DNA from: Bacteroidales bacterium
Lineage (GTDB): Bacteria > Bacteroidota > Bacteroidia > Bacteroidales > Muribaculaceae
Direction: 5' to 3'
Length of the DNA: 56,876 nt
Assembly: GCA_019416285.1 (NCBI GenBank)
Contig: DXXM01000020.1
Coordinates: forward strand, 1 to 56,876
Shown: positions 25,583 through 33,995 of the stretch, in pieces
How positions within the stretch are numbered: the stretch's first letter is position 1
Layout of the letters: every line of letters begins with the position of its first letter
Translations under genes and position numbers: made by a program
Notes under the pieces: model-generated
What the model was told of the DNA's origin: nothing
Databases searched by the model: none
Seen by the model: only the letters and a program-made list of their open reading frames with translations

Positions 25583-25972
25583 TTATACGCGGCGACGCTT
25601 GGGAGGACGGCAACCGTTGTGGGGAAGCGGAGTTACGTCAACGATTTCAGTAACTTCGATGCCTGCGCCGTGAACGGTACGGATTGCTGACTCGCGGCCG
25701 TTGCCGGGACCCTTGACATAAGCCTTCACTTTGCGGAGGCCGAGGTCATAGGCAACCTTTGCGCAGTCCTGAGCTGCCATCTGAGCAGCGTAGGGAGTGT
25801 TCTTCTTTGAGCCACGGAAACCCATCTTGCCTGCGGATGACCAGGAGATGACCTGACCCTCGGAGTTGGCTAAGCACACAATGATGTTGTTGAAAGACGA
25901 GTGAACGTGAAGCTGACCGGCGGCGTCAACCTTGACGTTTCTTTTCTTTGCTGCGACTGTCTTTTTTGCCAT
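25583..25972 (-). CDS. rpsK: 30S ribosomal protein S11
   Basis: 129 residues, complete, with the core GQLHVHSSFNNIIVCLANSEG and the conserved end HNGCRPPKRRRV. S11 forms part of the platform of the small subunit near the mRNA exit. It lies nine bases after rpsM, as in other alpha clusters, and is followed by the long spacer before rpsD. Confidence 0.99.
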   Translation of the reverse strand: MAKKTVAAKKRNVKVDAAGQLHVHSSFNNIIVCLANSEGQVISWSSAGKMGFRGSKKNTPYAAQMAAQDCAKVAYDLGLRKVKAYVKGPGNGRESAIRTVHGAGIEVTEIVDVTPLPHNGCRPPKRRRV

Positions 25973-25981
25973 GTTGATTTA

Positions 25982-26362
25982 TTATTTAGTAGCTTTTTTC
26001 TTGTTAGCAACAGTTTTCTTGCGGCCCTTGCGGGTACGGGCATTGTTCTTGGTGCTCTGGCCACGCACGGGGAGACCGTTGCGGTGACGGATGCCACGGT
26101 AGCAACCGATGTCCATGAGACGCTTGATGTTGAGCTGGATTTCGCTGCGAAGGTCACCCTCCACCTTGTAATCGCTGCCGATTACTTCACGAACCTTGGC
26201 TGCCTGGTCGTCGCTCCAGTCCTTAACCTTGATATTGACGTCGACGCCGGCCTTCTCGAGAATTGATTTGGCTGCGCTGCGTCCGATACCAAAAATATAG
26301 GTCAGGGCGATTTCACCTCTTTTGTTCTGGGGGAGGTCAACTCCCACGATTCTTACTGCCAT
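25982..26362 (-). CDS. rpsM: 30S ribosomal protein S13
   Basis: 126 residues. It starts MAVRIVGVDLPQNKRGEIAL, has the helix-two-turn-helix region with YIFGIGRSAA, and the basic C-terminal tail with RGLPVRGQSTKNNARTRKG that contacts P-site tRNA. S13 sits in the head of the small subunit and bridges to the large subunit. First ribosomal gene of the alpha group after rpmJ; 160 bases separate them. Confidence 0.99.
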   Translation of the reverse strand: MAVRIVGVDLPQNKRGEIALTYIFGIGRSAAKSILEKAGVDVNIKVKDWSDDQAAKVREVIGSDYKVEGDLRSEIQLNIKRLMDIGCYRGIRHRNGLPVRGQSTKNNARTRKGRKKTVANKKKATK

Positions 26363-26522
26363 ATAATAATTTGATTACTTGACTAAAATTTTTGCAAAGG
26401 TAATACTTTTTTACTGACTGAGAAGCGGTTGACAGGCAGTTTGCAACACTTATTAGGAATCATTGGGAAATATTAACTAATAAGACGCTACAAGAGAGCT
26501 GTCCCGCCCGGGGATCAGCTCG

Positions 26523-26639
26523 TTAACCTTGACGCTGCTTGTATTTGGGGTTCTTTTTGTTGATGACGTAAAGACGTCCTTTGCGGCGCACGATTTTGCT
26601 GTCGGGAGTGCGCTTTTTAACTGAAGCTCTTACTTTCAT
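26523..26639 (-). CDS. rpmJ: 50S ribosomal protein L36 (zinc-free type)
   Basis: A 38-codon gene read from an ATG at 26639 to a TAA at 26523-26525; it begins MKVRASVKKRTPDSK and ends KKNPKYKQRQG. The start, the VRRKGRLYVI core and the KQRQG end identify L36. The Cys/His zinc ligands of classical L36 are replaced (TPDSK in place of CRNCK), so this is the zinc-independent form. It lies between infA and rpsM, its usual place. Confidence 0.97.
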   Translation of the reverse strand: MKVRASVKKRTPDSKIVRRKGRLYVINKKNPKYKQRQG

Positions 26640-26708
26640 TGGTCTATCGGTATAATTTGATGATTTTATTCTTTAGATGTCGCGGAGAGAGCGGGAGGGG
26701 GGTCCGGC

Positions 26709-26927
26709 TTATTTGTAACGGAAAGCGATGCGGCCCTTCGAGAGATCGTAGGGCGACATCTCTACCTTCACCTTGTCGCCGGGAAGGATTTTGATGTAGT
26801 GCATGCGCATCTTGCCGGAGATGTGGGCCGTGATTTCATGGCCGTTCTCAAGTTCGACGCGGAACATCGCGTTTGACAATGCTTCGACGATTGTGCCGTC
26901 AAGTTCGATTGCTGCCTGTTTTGCCAT
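26709..26927 (-). CDS. infA: Translation initiation factor IF-1
   Basis: 72 residues, the normal length, a single OB-fold domain with GTIVEALSNAMFRVELENGH, HISGKMRMHYIKILPGDKV and the end SPYDLSKGRIAFRYK. IF-1 binds the ribosomal A site during initiation. It follows map by 43 bases and precedes rpmJ. Confidence 0.99.
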   Translation of the reverse strand: MAKQAAIELDGTIVEALSNAMFRVELENGHEITAHISGKMRMHYIKILPGDKVKVEMSPYDLSKGRIAFRYK

Positions 26928-26970
26928 ATCCTGATTATAGGGGTTTCAACAATGATTTTAAGTTTGGGAA

Positions 26971-27753
26971 TCAAATGAATCTGTCTCCGAGAGCTTCCTC
27001 GATGTAATCGAAAGTGGTCATGATGCGCGGTCCCTCGGGCTCGATGGCGATGGTGTGCTCATAGTGGGCCGACGGTTTGCGGTCCTTTGTGCGGCACTGC
27101 CATCCGTCTTTCTCGATGACGATGTTGCGGCTGCCGAGATTGATCATCGGCTCGATGCAGATACACATCCCTTTCTTGAGGAGCGGGCCCACACCGCGGC
27201 GCCCATAGTTGGGAACCTCGGGGTCCTCGTGCATCTTGCGTCCGATGCCGTGACCGCACATCTCGCGGACCACGGTGTAGCCGTGGCGCTCGCAGTAGGT
27301 CTGCACGGCATTGGCGATGTCGCCTATGCGCTTGCCCTCCTGAGCGGCTGCTATGCCCTTGTAGAGCGACTCTTTCGTCGTCCGGCAAAGGGCGAGGACT
27401 TCAGGCGCCACCTCCCCCACCGGGAAGGTATAACACATGTCCCCGTTGTAGCCGTCGAGTTCGACCACTGTGTCGACTCCTATGATGTCGCCCTCGCGGA
27501 GCTCGTAGCCCGAAGGGAAACCGTGGACCACGGTCTCGTTGACTTCGATGCAGAGAGTTCCGGGAAAGCCTCCGTAGCCGAGGCAGGCAGGCTTGCCTCC
27601 GTTATCGCGCATGAACTCACGCGCTATGTTGTCGAGGTGACGGGTAGTCACGCCCGGAGCCACCCACTTGGCGACTTCGCCAAGTGTGCGGCTCACAAGC
27701 GTGCATGCCTGTTGCACTTTTTCGATTTCTTCCGGTGTCTTGAGATAAATCAT
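26971..27753 (-). CDS. map: Methionine aminopeptidase, type I
   Basis: 260 residues, a complete type I enzyme that removes N-terminal methionine from new proteins. The metal ligands are recognisable: Asp in IGVDTVVELDGYNGDMCY (two aspartates), His in CGHGIGRKMHEDP, and glutamates in CIEPMI and near YEHTIAIEPEG. The substrate histidine lies in NETVVHGFPSGY. There is no N-terminal extension. It sits between secY and infA; adk, often found here in other bacteria, is absent. Confidence 0.98.
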   Translation of the reverse strand: MIYLKTPEEIEKVQQACTLVSRTLGEVAKWVAPGVTTRHLDNIAREFMRDNGGKPACLGYGGFPGTLCIEVNETVVHGFPSGYELREGDIIGVDTVVELDGYNGDMCYTFPVGEVAPEVLALCRTTKESLYKGIAAAQEGKRIGDIANAVQTYCERHGYTVVREMCGHGIGRKMHEDPEVPNYGRRGVGPLLKKGMCICIEPMINLGSRNIVIEKDGWQCRTKDRKPSAHYEHTIAIEPEGPRIMTTFDYIEEALGDRFI

Positions 27754-27793
27754 TTATCCTTTGAAAAAATCTGCGGTAATCGAGTTTACGGCT

Positions 27794-29143
27794 TTAGTAT
27801 GCCGAGCCGGTTGTGCGGCCCTTGATTTTGCCGTCTTTCATCAGACCGTCGTAGTGGTGCATCATGAGGTGACTCTCGATCTGCTGGAGTGTGTCAAGGA
27901 CAACTCCGACGAGAATCAGCAGTGATGTTCCTCCGAAGAACTGCGCGAAGTTCTGGCTGATGCCGAAGAAGCGTGCGAAAGCGGGGAGGATGGCCACAAT
28001 GCCGAGGAAGATAGAACCGGGGAGTGTAATTCTCGACATGATTGAGTCGAGATAGTCGGCGGTTTTCTTACCGGGCTTGACGCCGGGGATGAATCCGTTG
28101 TTGCGCTTCATATCCTCAGCCATCTGGGTGGGACGCACTGTGATGGCGGTGTAGAAGTAAGTGAAGGCCACAATGAGGATGAAATAGACAAGGTTGTACC
28201 AGAAGCCGTTGATATCCGAGAAGGCTGCGTAGAATCCCGAGCTGCTCTCTGAACTGCCGAATCCGGCGAGAGTGATGGGGATGAACATGATTGCCTGGGC
28301 GAAGATGATAGGCATCACACCGGCGGCATTAACCTTCAGGGGGATATACTGACGTGCGCCTCCATACTGGCGGTTGCCAACAATACGCTTGGCGTACTGC
28401 ACGGGCACCTTGCGGGTTCCCTGGACGAGAAGCACAGCGCCCACTGTCACGGCGAAGAGGAGGATAATCTCCACTACGAACATAATCAGACCGCCCTGGC
28501 TGCCGGTGGCACCCGGGAGACGGCTGGTGAATTCGTAGAAGAGCGCTCCCGGGAGACGGGCAATGATACCAACAAGGATGATGAAGGAGATACCATTGCC
28601 GATACCGCGGTCAGTGATGCGCTCGCCGAGCCACATGATGAACATAGAGCCGGCGGCAAGGATCACAGTAAGGAAGGCGAGAGTCCAGAAGCCCATGTGG
28701 GCGCCGCCGGTAGCGGCGCTCACATGAACCTGGAGATTTACAAGATAGGCAGGACCCTGGAGCAGCAGGATAAGCACAGTCAGGTAACGGGTGTACTGAC
28801 TGAGCTTCTGACGGCCGCTCTCGCCCTCGCTCTGCATCTTCTGGAAAGAAGGGAGCACCATGCCCAGCAGCTGAATCACGATGGATGCAGTGATGTAGGG
28901 CATGATACCGAGAGCGAAGATCGAGGCCTGAGAGAACGCACCTCCCGAGAACATGTCGAGAAGCTGCATCAGACCGCTCTTGTTAGTGAACTTCGACAGG
29001 GCGTCGAGGTCCTCAGGCGAAATGCCAGGGAGGACGACGTAGCAGCCGAGTCGATAAACCAGCACCAACAGGAGGGTGACGAGAATACGTTTTCTCAGTT
29101 CCTCAATGGTCCAGATGTTACGGATTGTTTCAATAAATCTCAT
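27794..29143 (-). CDS. secY: Preprotein translocase subunit SecY
   Basis: 449 residues with ten hydrophobic segments, the channel of the Sec machinery in the inner membrane. Typical motifs are LGCYVVLPGISPEDL near the start, the second-segment region with LGIMPYITASIVIQLL, and the cytoplasmic loop with RRNNG-like KRNNGFIPGVKPGK before segment nine. It lies 17 bases after rplO and 40 before map, the standard spc-cluster place. Confidence 0.99.
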   Translation of the reverse strand: MRFIETIRNIWTIEELRKRILVTLLLVLVYRLGCYVVLPGISPEDLDALSKFTNKSGLMQLLDMFSGGAFSQASIFALGIMPYITASIVIQLLGMVLPSFQKMQSEGESGRQKLSQYTRYLTVLILLLQGPAYLVNLQVHVSAATGGAHMGFWTLAFLTVILAAGSMFIMWLGERITDRGIGNGISFIILVGIIARLPGALFYEFTSRLPGATGSQGGLIMFVVEIILLFAVTVGAVLLVQGTRKVPVQYAKRIVGNRQYGGARQYIPLKVNAAGVMPIIFAQAIMFIPITLAGFGSSESSSGFYAAFSDINGFWYNLVYFILIVAFTYFYTAITVRPTQMAEDMKRNNGFIPGVKPGKKTADYLDSIMSRITLPGSIFLGIVAILPAFARFFGISQNFAQFFGGTSLLILVGVVLDTLQQIESHLMMHHYDGLMKDGKIKGRTTGSAY

Positions 29144-29160
29144 TTCGAGGAGAAGGGGGA

Positions 29161-29607
29161 TTAAATTTTATTGACAGTGCCTCCGGCCTCAACGATAGCC
29201 TTCTCAGCGGCAGCGGAGAAAGCGTTGGCCTCAACTGTGAGCTTCTTGGTGAGCTGGCCGCCTGCAAGAATCTTGACGGGCTGCTTGCCGTTGACAACAC
29301 CTGCTGCGATAAGTTCGGCTACGCCGATTTTCTCGAGGTTGGCGCTGTTGGCGAGTTCCTCAAGATCAGTGAGGTTGACAGCCTTGTACTCAGTACGGCT
29401 GAGGGGTTTGAAACCGAATTTGGGGAGGCGGCGCTGAAGAGGCATCTGACCACCTTCGAAACCTATCTTACGGCTGTAGCCTGAACGAGACTTTGCACCT
29501 TTGTGACCGCGGGTAGATGTGCCACCCTTGCCGGAACCGGCGCCACGTCCGATGCGGGTTTTCTTCTGCACGGAGCCTACAGCGGGTTTTAAATTGCTTA
29601 AATCCAT
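29161..29607 (-). CDS. rplO: 50S ribosomal protein L15
   Basis: 148 residues: Gly/Arg-rich N terminus (GRGAGSGKGGTSTRGHKGAK) that threads into 23S rRNA, then GFEGGQMPLQRRLPKFGF and a globular C-terminal part. Length and order match L15. It lies between rpmD and secY in the spc group. Confidence 0.99.
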   Translation of the reverse strand: MDLSNLKPAVGSVQKKTRIGRGAGSGKGGTSTRGHKGAKSRSGYSRKIGFEGGQMPLQRRLPKFGFKPLSRTEYKAVNLTDLEELANSANLEKIGVAELIAAGVVNGKQPVKILAGGQLTKKLTVEANAFSAAAEKAIVEAGGTVNKI

Positions 29608-29633
29608 AGTTGTGTTAATGATTTTTAGAAATT

Positions 29634-29813
29634 TTAGGCGTTGGTCACTTTTACCAAGTGGCTTACTGCTTTAACCATACCCATCACCGAGGGAGTGTCC
29701 TCAAGGACAACCGAGTGATTCATTTTTTTCAAGCCGAGGGCATCGAGAGTACGCTTCTGTACGGCAGGAGCGTTGATGCGGCTCTTGATCTGGGTGATTC
29801 TGATATTTGCCAT
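29634..29813 (-). CDS. rpmD: 50S ribosomal protein L30
   Basis: A 59-residue gene read from the ATG at 29813 to the TAA at 29634-29636. It starts MANIRITQIKSRINAP and contains the L30 pattern QKRTLDALGLKKMNHSV followed by SVMGMVKAVSHLV. L30 is a small protein on the large-subunit surface. It lies between rpsE and rplO with gaps of 15 and 26 bases. Confidence 0.98.
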   Translation of the reverse strand: MANIRITQIKSRINAPAVQKRTLDALGLKKMNHSVVLEDTPSVMGMVKAVSHLVKVTNA

Positions 29814-29828
29814 TTGATATGATGGAGA

Positions 29829-30347
29829 TTAGCCGTTAAACACTTGTTCGATTGAGATACCGCGGTTCTGAGCCACCTGAGCGGGTGAACGCATTTCGCC
29901 GAGAGCGGCGATAGTGGCTTTCACGAGGTTGTGGGGGTTGGAAGAACCCTTTGACTTGGCAAGCACGTCAGTGATACCTACGCTCTCGAGCACGGCACGC
30001 ATCGCACCACCGGCCTTAACACCGGTACCGTGGCTTGCGGGCTTGAGGATTACGCGGGAACCGCCGAACTTGGATACCTGCTCGTGAGGAATGGTGCCGC
30101 GGTGAACGGGAACCTTGATGAGATTCTTCTTGGCAGCCTCTACGCCCTTGGCGATAGCGGCCTGCACTTCATTGGCTTTGCCGAGACCCCATCCTACGAT
30201 ACCGTTTTCGTTACCTACAACGACGATGGCTGCGAAAGTGAATGTGCGACCACCCTTTGTAACCTTGGTAACGCGGTTGATGGCAACCAGACGATCCTTG
30301 AGTTCGAGATCGTTGGTGGATTTGACTTTATTGTTCTTGTATGCCAT
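29829..30347 (-). CDS. rpsE: 30S ribosomal protein S5
   Basis: 172 residues. The double-stranded RNA-binding-like N domain has DRLVAINRVTKVTKGGR and IVVVGNENGIVGWGLGKANE, and the C domain contains GSRVILKPASHGTGVKAGG. S5 is involved in decoding accuracy and contacts S4 and S8. It lies between rplR and rpmD; gaps are under 16 bases. Confidence 0.99.
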   Translation of the reverse strand: MAYKNNKVKSTNDLELKDRLVAINRVTKVTKGGRTFTFAAIVVVGNENGIVGWGLGKANEVQAAIAKGVEAAKKNLIKVPVHRGTIPHEQVSKFGGSRVILKPASHGTGVKAGGAMRAVLESVGITDVLAKSKGSSNPHNLVKATIAALGEMRSPAQVAQNRGISIEQVFNG

Positions 30348-30353
30348 ATCTTC

Positions 30354-30695
30354 TTAGAATTTAAGGCCGCCTTTGCGTGCGGCGTCAGCCAATGATTTTA
30401 CTCTGCCGTGGAAGAGGTAACCGTTACGGTCGAAAACGACTTCGGTGATACCTGCTGCGAGAGCCTTCTGAGCGATAGCCTCGCCAACCTTGGCTGCGAT
30501 TTCACACTTGGTGCCCTCTTCGATGCCCTTTGATGAAGTTGCGCAGACGGTTGTGCCTGCGAGGTCGTCGATAAGCTGGACATAGATCTGCTTGTTGCTG
30601 CGGAAAACCGACATGCGGGGACGGGCGGCGGTGCCGGAAATCTTACCGCGGATGCGGGCCTTGATTTTATTTCTACGTTGTATCTTAGAAACCAT
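30354..30695 (-). CDS. rplR: 50S ribosomal protein L18
   Basis: I use the ATG at 30695 (MVSKIQRRNKIKARIRGKIS), giving 113 residues; an upstream in-frame start would add only MIKT and is not typical of the family. The motifs RPRMSVFRSNKQIYVQLIDD and a C-terminal FDRNGYLFHGRVKSLADAA identify L18, which binds 5S rRNA. It lies between rplF and rpsE. Confidence 0.98.
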   Translation of the reverse strand: MVSKIQRRNKIKARIRGKISGTAARPRMSVFRSNKQIYVQLIDDLAGTTVCATSSKGIEEGTKCEIAAKVGEAIAQKALAAGITEVVFDRNGYLFHGRVKSLADAARKGGLKF

Positions 30696-30712
30696 TGTTT
30701 TAATCAATTTAA

Positions 30713-31270
30713 TTATTTAGCACTTGCCGACTTACCCGACTTGCGACGGATAATCTCGCCCACAAACTTGATACCTTTGCCCTTGTAGGGTTCGGGCTTG
30801 CGGAGGGAGCGAATTTTTGCGCATACCTGGCCGAGAAGCTGCTTGTCGTCGCTCTCAAGGATGATGAGAGGATTCTTGTTGCGCTCGCTCTTGGCCTCAA
30901 CCTTAACTTCAGGGGGAAGTTTGATATATATAGCATGTGAGTAACCGAGCGAAAGCTCAAGCACCTGTCCGGTAGCGGCGGCGCGGTAACCCACACCCAC
31001 TAATTCCATTTCCTTGCGATAGCCGGTAGAAACACCAACGACCATGTTGTGAAGGAGGGCGCGGTAGAGACCGTGCTGTGCGCGGTGCTCGCGGTCGTCG
31101 CTCGGGCGGGTCACTACGATGTGGCCGTCCTCAACCTTGACTTCAAGTTCGGGATTTACTTTCTGTGTGAGTGTGCCCTTGGGACCCTTTACGGTTACTT
31201 CATTATCCTTGCCGACAGTAACCTGGACGCCGGCGGGGATTTCAATGGGAGCTTTACCTATACGTGACAT
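30713..31270 (-). CDS. rplF: 50S ribosomal protein L6
   Basis: 185 residues with two related domains. It starts MSRIGKAPIEIPAGVQV, has KGPKGTLTQ in the first domain and the conserved PEPYKGKGIKFVGEIIRRK near the C terminus. L6 sits near the GTPase-associated region of the large subunit. It is followed closely by rplR and preceded by rpsH with a 22-base gap. Confidence 0.99.
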   Translation of the reverse strand: MSRIGKAPIEIPAGVQVTVGKDNEVTVKGPKGTLTQKVNPELEVKVEDGHIVVTRPSDDREHRAQHGLYRALLHNMVVGVSTGYRKEMELVGVGYRAAATGQVLELSLGYSHAIYIKLPPEVKVEAKSERNKNPLIILESDDKQLLGQVCAKIRSLRKPEPYKGKGIKFVGEIIRRKSGKSASAK

Positions 31271-31292
31271 AATTCTGTATCCTCCTTATTGA

Positions 31293-31691
31293 TTAGTAAA
31301 CGTAGCAAAGGACCTCGCCACCGATCTTGAGGTCGCGGGCCTTCTTGTTAGTCATCACACCCTTCGAGGTCGAGAGGATGGCGATGCCGAGTCCGTTCAA
31401 CACACGAGGCATATCTTTGTAGCCGGTATAACGGCGGAGACCGGGACGTGAAACACGCTCAAGGCTCTTGATGGCGTTGACCTTGTCAACGGGATCGTAC
31501 TTGAGGGCGATTTTGATAGTGCCCGCGGGATTTTCGCTCTCCTCAAACTTATAGTTGAGGATGTAGCCTTGTTCGAAGAGAATCTTGGTGATCTCTCGCT
31601 TCAAGTTTGAGGCAGGAATCTCTACCACACGGTGGTTGGCTTTGATTGCATTTCTCAATCTTGTCAGATAATCTGCTATAGGATCAGTCAT
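31293..31691 (-). CDS. rpsH: 30S ribosomal protein S8
   Basis: 132 residues, starting MTDPIADYLTRLRNAIKANH, with the C-terminal rRNA-binding core LNGLGIAILSTSKGVMTNKKA. S8 is a primary 16S rRNA binder and, in E. coli, the translational repressor of the spc operon. Here the gene is preceded by a 274-base spacer with a hairpin close to the start codon. Confidence 0.99.
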   Translation of the reverse strand: MTDPIADYLTRLRNAIKANHRVVEIPASNLKREITKILFEQGYILNYKFEESENPAGTIKIALKYDPVDKVNAIKSLERVSRPGLRRYTGYKDMPRVLNGLGIAILSTSKGVMTNKKARDLKIGGEVLCYVY

Positions 31692-31965
31692 TTTGAAAAA
31701 TGTTTAAATTGATTGGGATTTTCCCAACAATATTTAATACTCACTGTGATTCTTTGAGCGGTGGAGGATGAGAGGTTGAGAGTGGGGGCGATTTCCCTTT
31801 TGTCGGACGGCTGCGGGCCGGACCCTGTGGGATTGGAGTAACTTTCCGGGCCGGAACTCCGCTTAGAGGTAACGACTCTCGAGCCGTCGACTGTCAGGAA
31901 ACTGCGGGGGGATGGAAACGCCGGTAAAAACCTCGCTGAAACGCGGGGCGCGATGCTGCGGGGGA
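31692..31965 (-). promoter_or_regulatory. 274-base spacer upstream of rpsH, candidate S8 leader
   Basis: The gap between rpsN and rpsH is far longer than other gaps in the spc group. It is purine-rich on the + strand, has GC-rich inverted segments around 31811-31855 and a hairpin TTGGGA/TCCCAA (31713-31727) ending about 22 bases before the S8 start. No credible open frame. An autoregulatory leader or internal promoter is inferred from position only. Confidence 0.4.
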
Positions 31966-32235
31966 TTACCAGGAAGCCTTCTTCACACCGGGGATGAGAC
32001 CGGCTGAAGCCATTTCACGGAACTGAATACGTGAAATGCCGAACTGACGCATGTAGCCTTTCGGACGACCGGTGATCGAGCAGCGGTTGTGGAGGCGTAC
32101 GGTGGAAGCGTTCTTGGGAAGAGCCTGGAGACCTTCGTAGTCGCCGGCAGCCTTCAGTTCAGCTTTCTTCTTGGCATACTTGGCAACGAGCTTTGCGCGT
32201 TTTACCTCGCGTGCCTTCATTGATTCTTTTGCCAT
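31966..32235 (-). CDS. rpsN: 30S ribosomal protein S14 (zinc-free type)
   Basis: 89 residues, the longer form. It starts MAKESMKAREVKRAKL and has LHNRCSITGRPKGYMRQFGI and the end GLIPGVKKASW. Only one cysteine is present, so the CxxC...CxxC zinc site of short S14 is missing. S14 assembles into the head of the small subunit. It lies nine bases after rplE. Confidence 0.99.
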   Translation of the reverse strand: MAKESMKAREVKRAKLVAKYAKKKAELKAAGDYEGLQALPKNASTVRLHNRCSITGRPKGYMRQFGISRIQFREMASAGLIPGVKKASW

Positions 32236-32244
32236 AGCGGGAGC

Positions 32245-32796
32245 TTAGTTTTTAGCGTTTTTGAAAGGGAGACCGAATTCCTTGAGAAGAGCATAACCTT
32301 CCTCGTCGGTGTTGGCCGAAGTCACGAAGGTGATGTTCATACCCATGAGCTTGTTGATGGTATCGATGTTGATTTCCGGGAAGATAATCTGCTCAGTGAT
32401 ACCGAGGGTGTAGTTGCCACGGCCGTCGAGCTTGCTGTCGATACCCTTGAAGTCGCGGATACGGGGGAGAGCCACACGGATGAGGCGCTCGAGGAATTCA
32501 TACATTTTCTCACGACGGAGAGTTACCATCACGCCGATAGGCATCTTTTTACGAACCTTGAAGTTCGAGATGTCCTTGCGGGAGAGGGTTGCCACAGCTT
32601 TCTGACCGGTGATGGCGGTGAGCTCGTTGATGGCAGTCTCGATGATTTTCTTGTCCTGAGTGGCAGCGCCGAGACCCTGGTTGATGACAATCTTCTTCAA
32701 CTTGGGCACCTGCATGGGGGTGGTGTAGTTGAATTTCTCGGTCAGGGCGGGAACGATGCGTTCCTTATAGTCTTGTTTAACTGTTTGGGTGCTCAT
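32245..32796 (-). CDS. rplE: 50S ribosomal protein L5
   Basis: 183 residues, with YTTPMQVPKLKKIVINQGLG, the ATLSRKDISNFKVRKKMPIG region and the conserved end with MNITFVTSANTDEEGYALL. L5 binds 5S rRNA and contacts S13 across the subunit interface. Its start overlaps the rplX stop by one base, indicating coupled translation. Confidence 0.99.
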   Translation of the reverse strand: MSTQTVKQDYKERIVPALTEKFNYTTPMQVPKLKKIVINQGLGAATQDKKIIETAINELTAITGQKAVATLSRKDISNFKVRKKMPIGVMVTLRREKMYEFLERLIRVALPRIRDFKGIDSKLDGRGNYTLGITEQIIFPEINIDTINKLMGMNITFVTSANTDEEGYALLKEFGLPFKNAKN

Positions 32797-33116
32797 TACT
32801 TAATTTCCTCTCCTGATTTTTTAGAGATTCGTATTACCTGACCTTTCTCATCGCGGCGGCAGCTCACGCGGGTGGGTTTGCCAGACTTGGGGTCGATGAG
32901 TGAAAGGTTGGAGATGTGGATGGGAGCTTCCATCTTGATGAGGCCTCCCTGGGGGTGCTGTGCGTTGGGCTTGGTAGCTTTGGTCACCATGTTGATACCT
33001 TCAACGACGGCTTTCTGCTTCTGTACGAGAACCTTGAGCACACGACCCTCCTTGCCACGGTCTTCGCCGGCAAGAACATAGACGATGTCGCCTTTTCTGA
33101 TATGTGATTTGCTCAT
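32796..33116 (-). CDS. rplX: 50S ribosomal protein L24
   Basis: 106 residues with a KOW motif: IRKGDIVYVLAGEDRGKEGR near the start, then VEGINMVTKATKPNAQHPQG. L24 starts large-subunit assembly at the 5' end of 23S rRNA. It is flanked by rplN (30 bases upstream) and rplE (one-base overlap). Confidence 0.99.
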   Translation of the reverse strand: MSKSHIRKGDIVYVLAGEDRGKEGRVLKVLVQKQKAVVEGINMVTKATKPNAQHPQGGLIKMEAPIHISNLSLIDPKSGKPTRVSCRRDEKGQVIRISKKSGEEIK

Positions 33117-33146
33117 TACGTTTATTGTTTTTGACGGTTGAGATGA

Positions 33147-33515
33147 TTAGAGGACTTCGGGTGCGAGTGAGACGATTTTCATCTGGTTTGCAGCGCGGAG
33201 CTCACGAGCGACGGGGCCGAAGATACGGGTTCCGCGGAGCTCGCCTGCGTTGTTGAGAAGCACACACGCGTTATCATCGAAGCGGATATATGATCCATCG
33301 GGACGGCGGATTTCCTTTTTGGTGCGGACAACCACTGCCTTGGACACTGTGCCTTTCTTAACGTCGGATGAAGGGATGACACTCTTGACAGAAACGACAA
33401 TGATGTCACCTACAGAGGCATAACGACGGCCGGTTCCACCAAGAACGTGGATGCAGAGCGCTTCTTTAGCGCCGCTGTTGTCGGCTACGGTCAAACGGCT
33501 TTCAGTCTGTATCAT
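33147..33515 (-). CDS. rplN: 50S ribosomal protein L14
   Basis: 122 residues, normal length, opening MIQTESRLTVADNSGAKEAL and containing GDIIVVSVKSVIP, ALVVRT-like KAVVVRTKKEIRRPDGSYI and the end MKIVSLAPEVL. L14 forms part of an intersubunit bridge. It lies three bases after rpsQ. Confidence 0.99.
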   Translation of the reverse strand: MIQTESRLTVADNSGAKEALCIHVLGGTGRRYASVGDIIVVSVKSVIPSSDVKKGTVSKAVVVRTKKEIRRPDGSYIRFDDNACVLLNNAGELRGTRIFGPVARELRAANQMKIVSLAPEVL

Positions 33516-33518
33516 AAT

Positions 33519-33776
33519 TTACTTCACTTTTTCGATGATTTCGACAAGGCGCCAGCGCTTGGTCTTGCTGAGGGGACGGGTCTCCATCAGGCGGACAGTA
33601 TCGCCGACCGAACATTCGTTCTTCTCGTCGTGGGCGTGATATTTCTTGGTTTTGTTGACAAATTTGCCATAAATGGGGTGCTTCTCTTTCCACTTCACCA
33701 TTACGGTGATGGTCTTGTCACCCTTGTTGCTCGAAACAACCCCGATGCGTTCTTTTCTTAAATTTCTCTTTTCCAT
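33519..33776 (-). CDS. rpsQ: 30S ribosomal protein S17
   Basis: 85 residues with the OB-fold pattern RKERIGVVSSNKGDKTITVM, KYHAHDE and GDTVRLMETRPLSKTKRW. S17 is an early-binding small-subunit protein. It lies between rpmC and rplN, with gaps of 15 and 3 bases. Confidence 0.99.
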   Translation of the reverse strand: MEKRNLRKERIGVVSSNKGDKTITVMVKWKEKHPIYGKFVNKTKKYHAHDEKNECSVGDTVRLMETRPLSKTKRWRLVEIIEKVK

Positions 33777-33791
33777 TTTCGTGGGGGAGTT

Positions 33792-33989
33792 TTATTTGTT
33801 GTTAAGTTCGCGCTGACGCAACTCTGTCTTTACGCGAGCGATAGCCTTGCGTGCATGTGTAATCTTCGCGGGGCTGTCAAGGGGCGAGATTGCGTGGTTG
33901 ATCTTGAGCTGGGCATAGTCCTTCTCCATCTCAGCCAGGCGGTCGCGCAGGTCCTGAGTGCTGACTTCAGTGAATGATTCTTTCTTCAT
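33792..33989 (-). CDS. rpmC: 50S ribosomal protein L29
   Basis: 65 residues forming two helices, with STQDLRDRLAEMEKDYAQLK and KITHARKAIARVKTELRQRE. L29 lies near the exit tunnel at the signal recognition particle docking site. It follows rplP by six bases. Confidence 0.98.
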   Translation of the reverse strand: MKKESFTEVSTQDLRDRLAEMEKDYAQLKINHAISPLDSPAKITHARKAIARVKTELRQRELNNK

Positions 33990-33995
33990 GACGGG

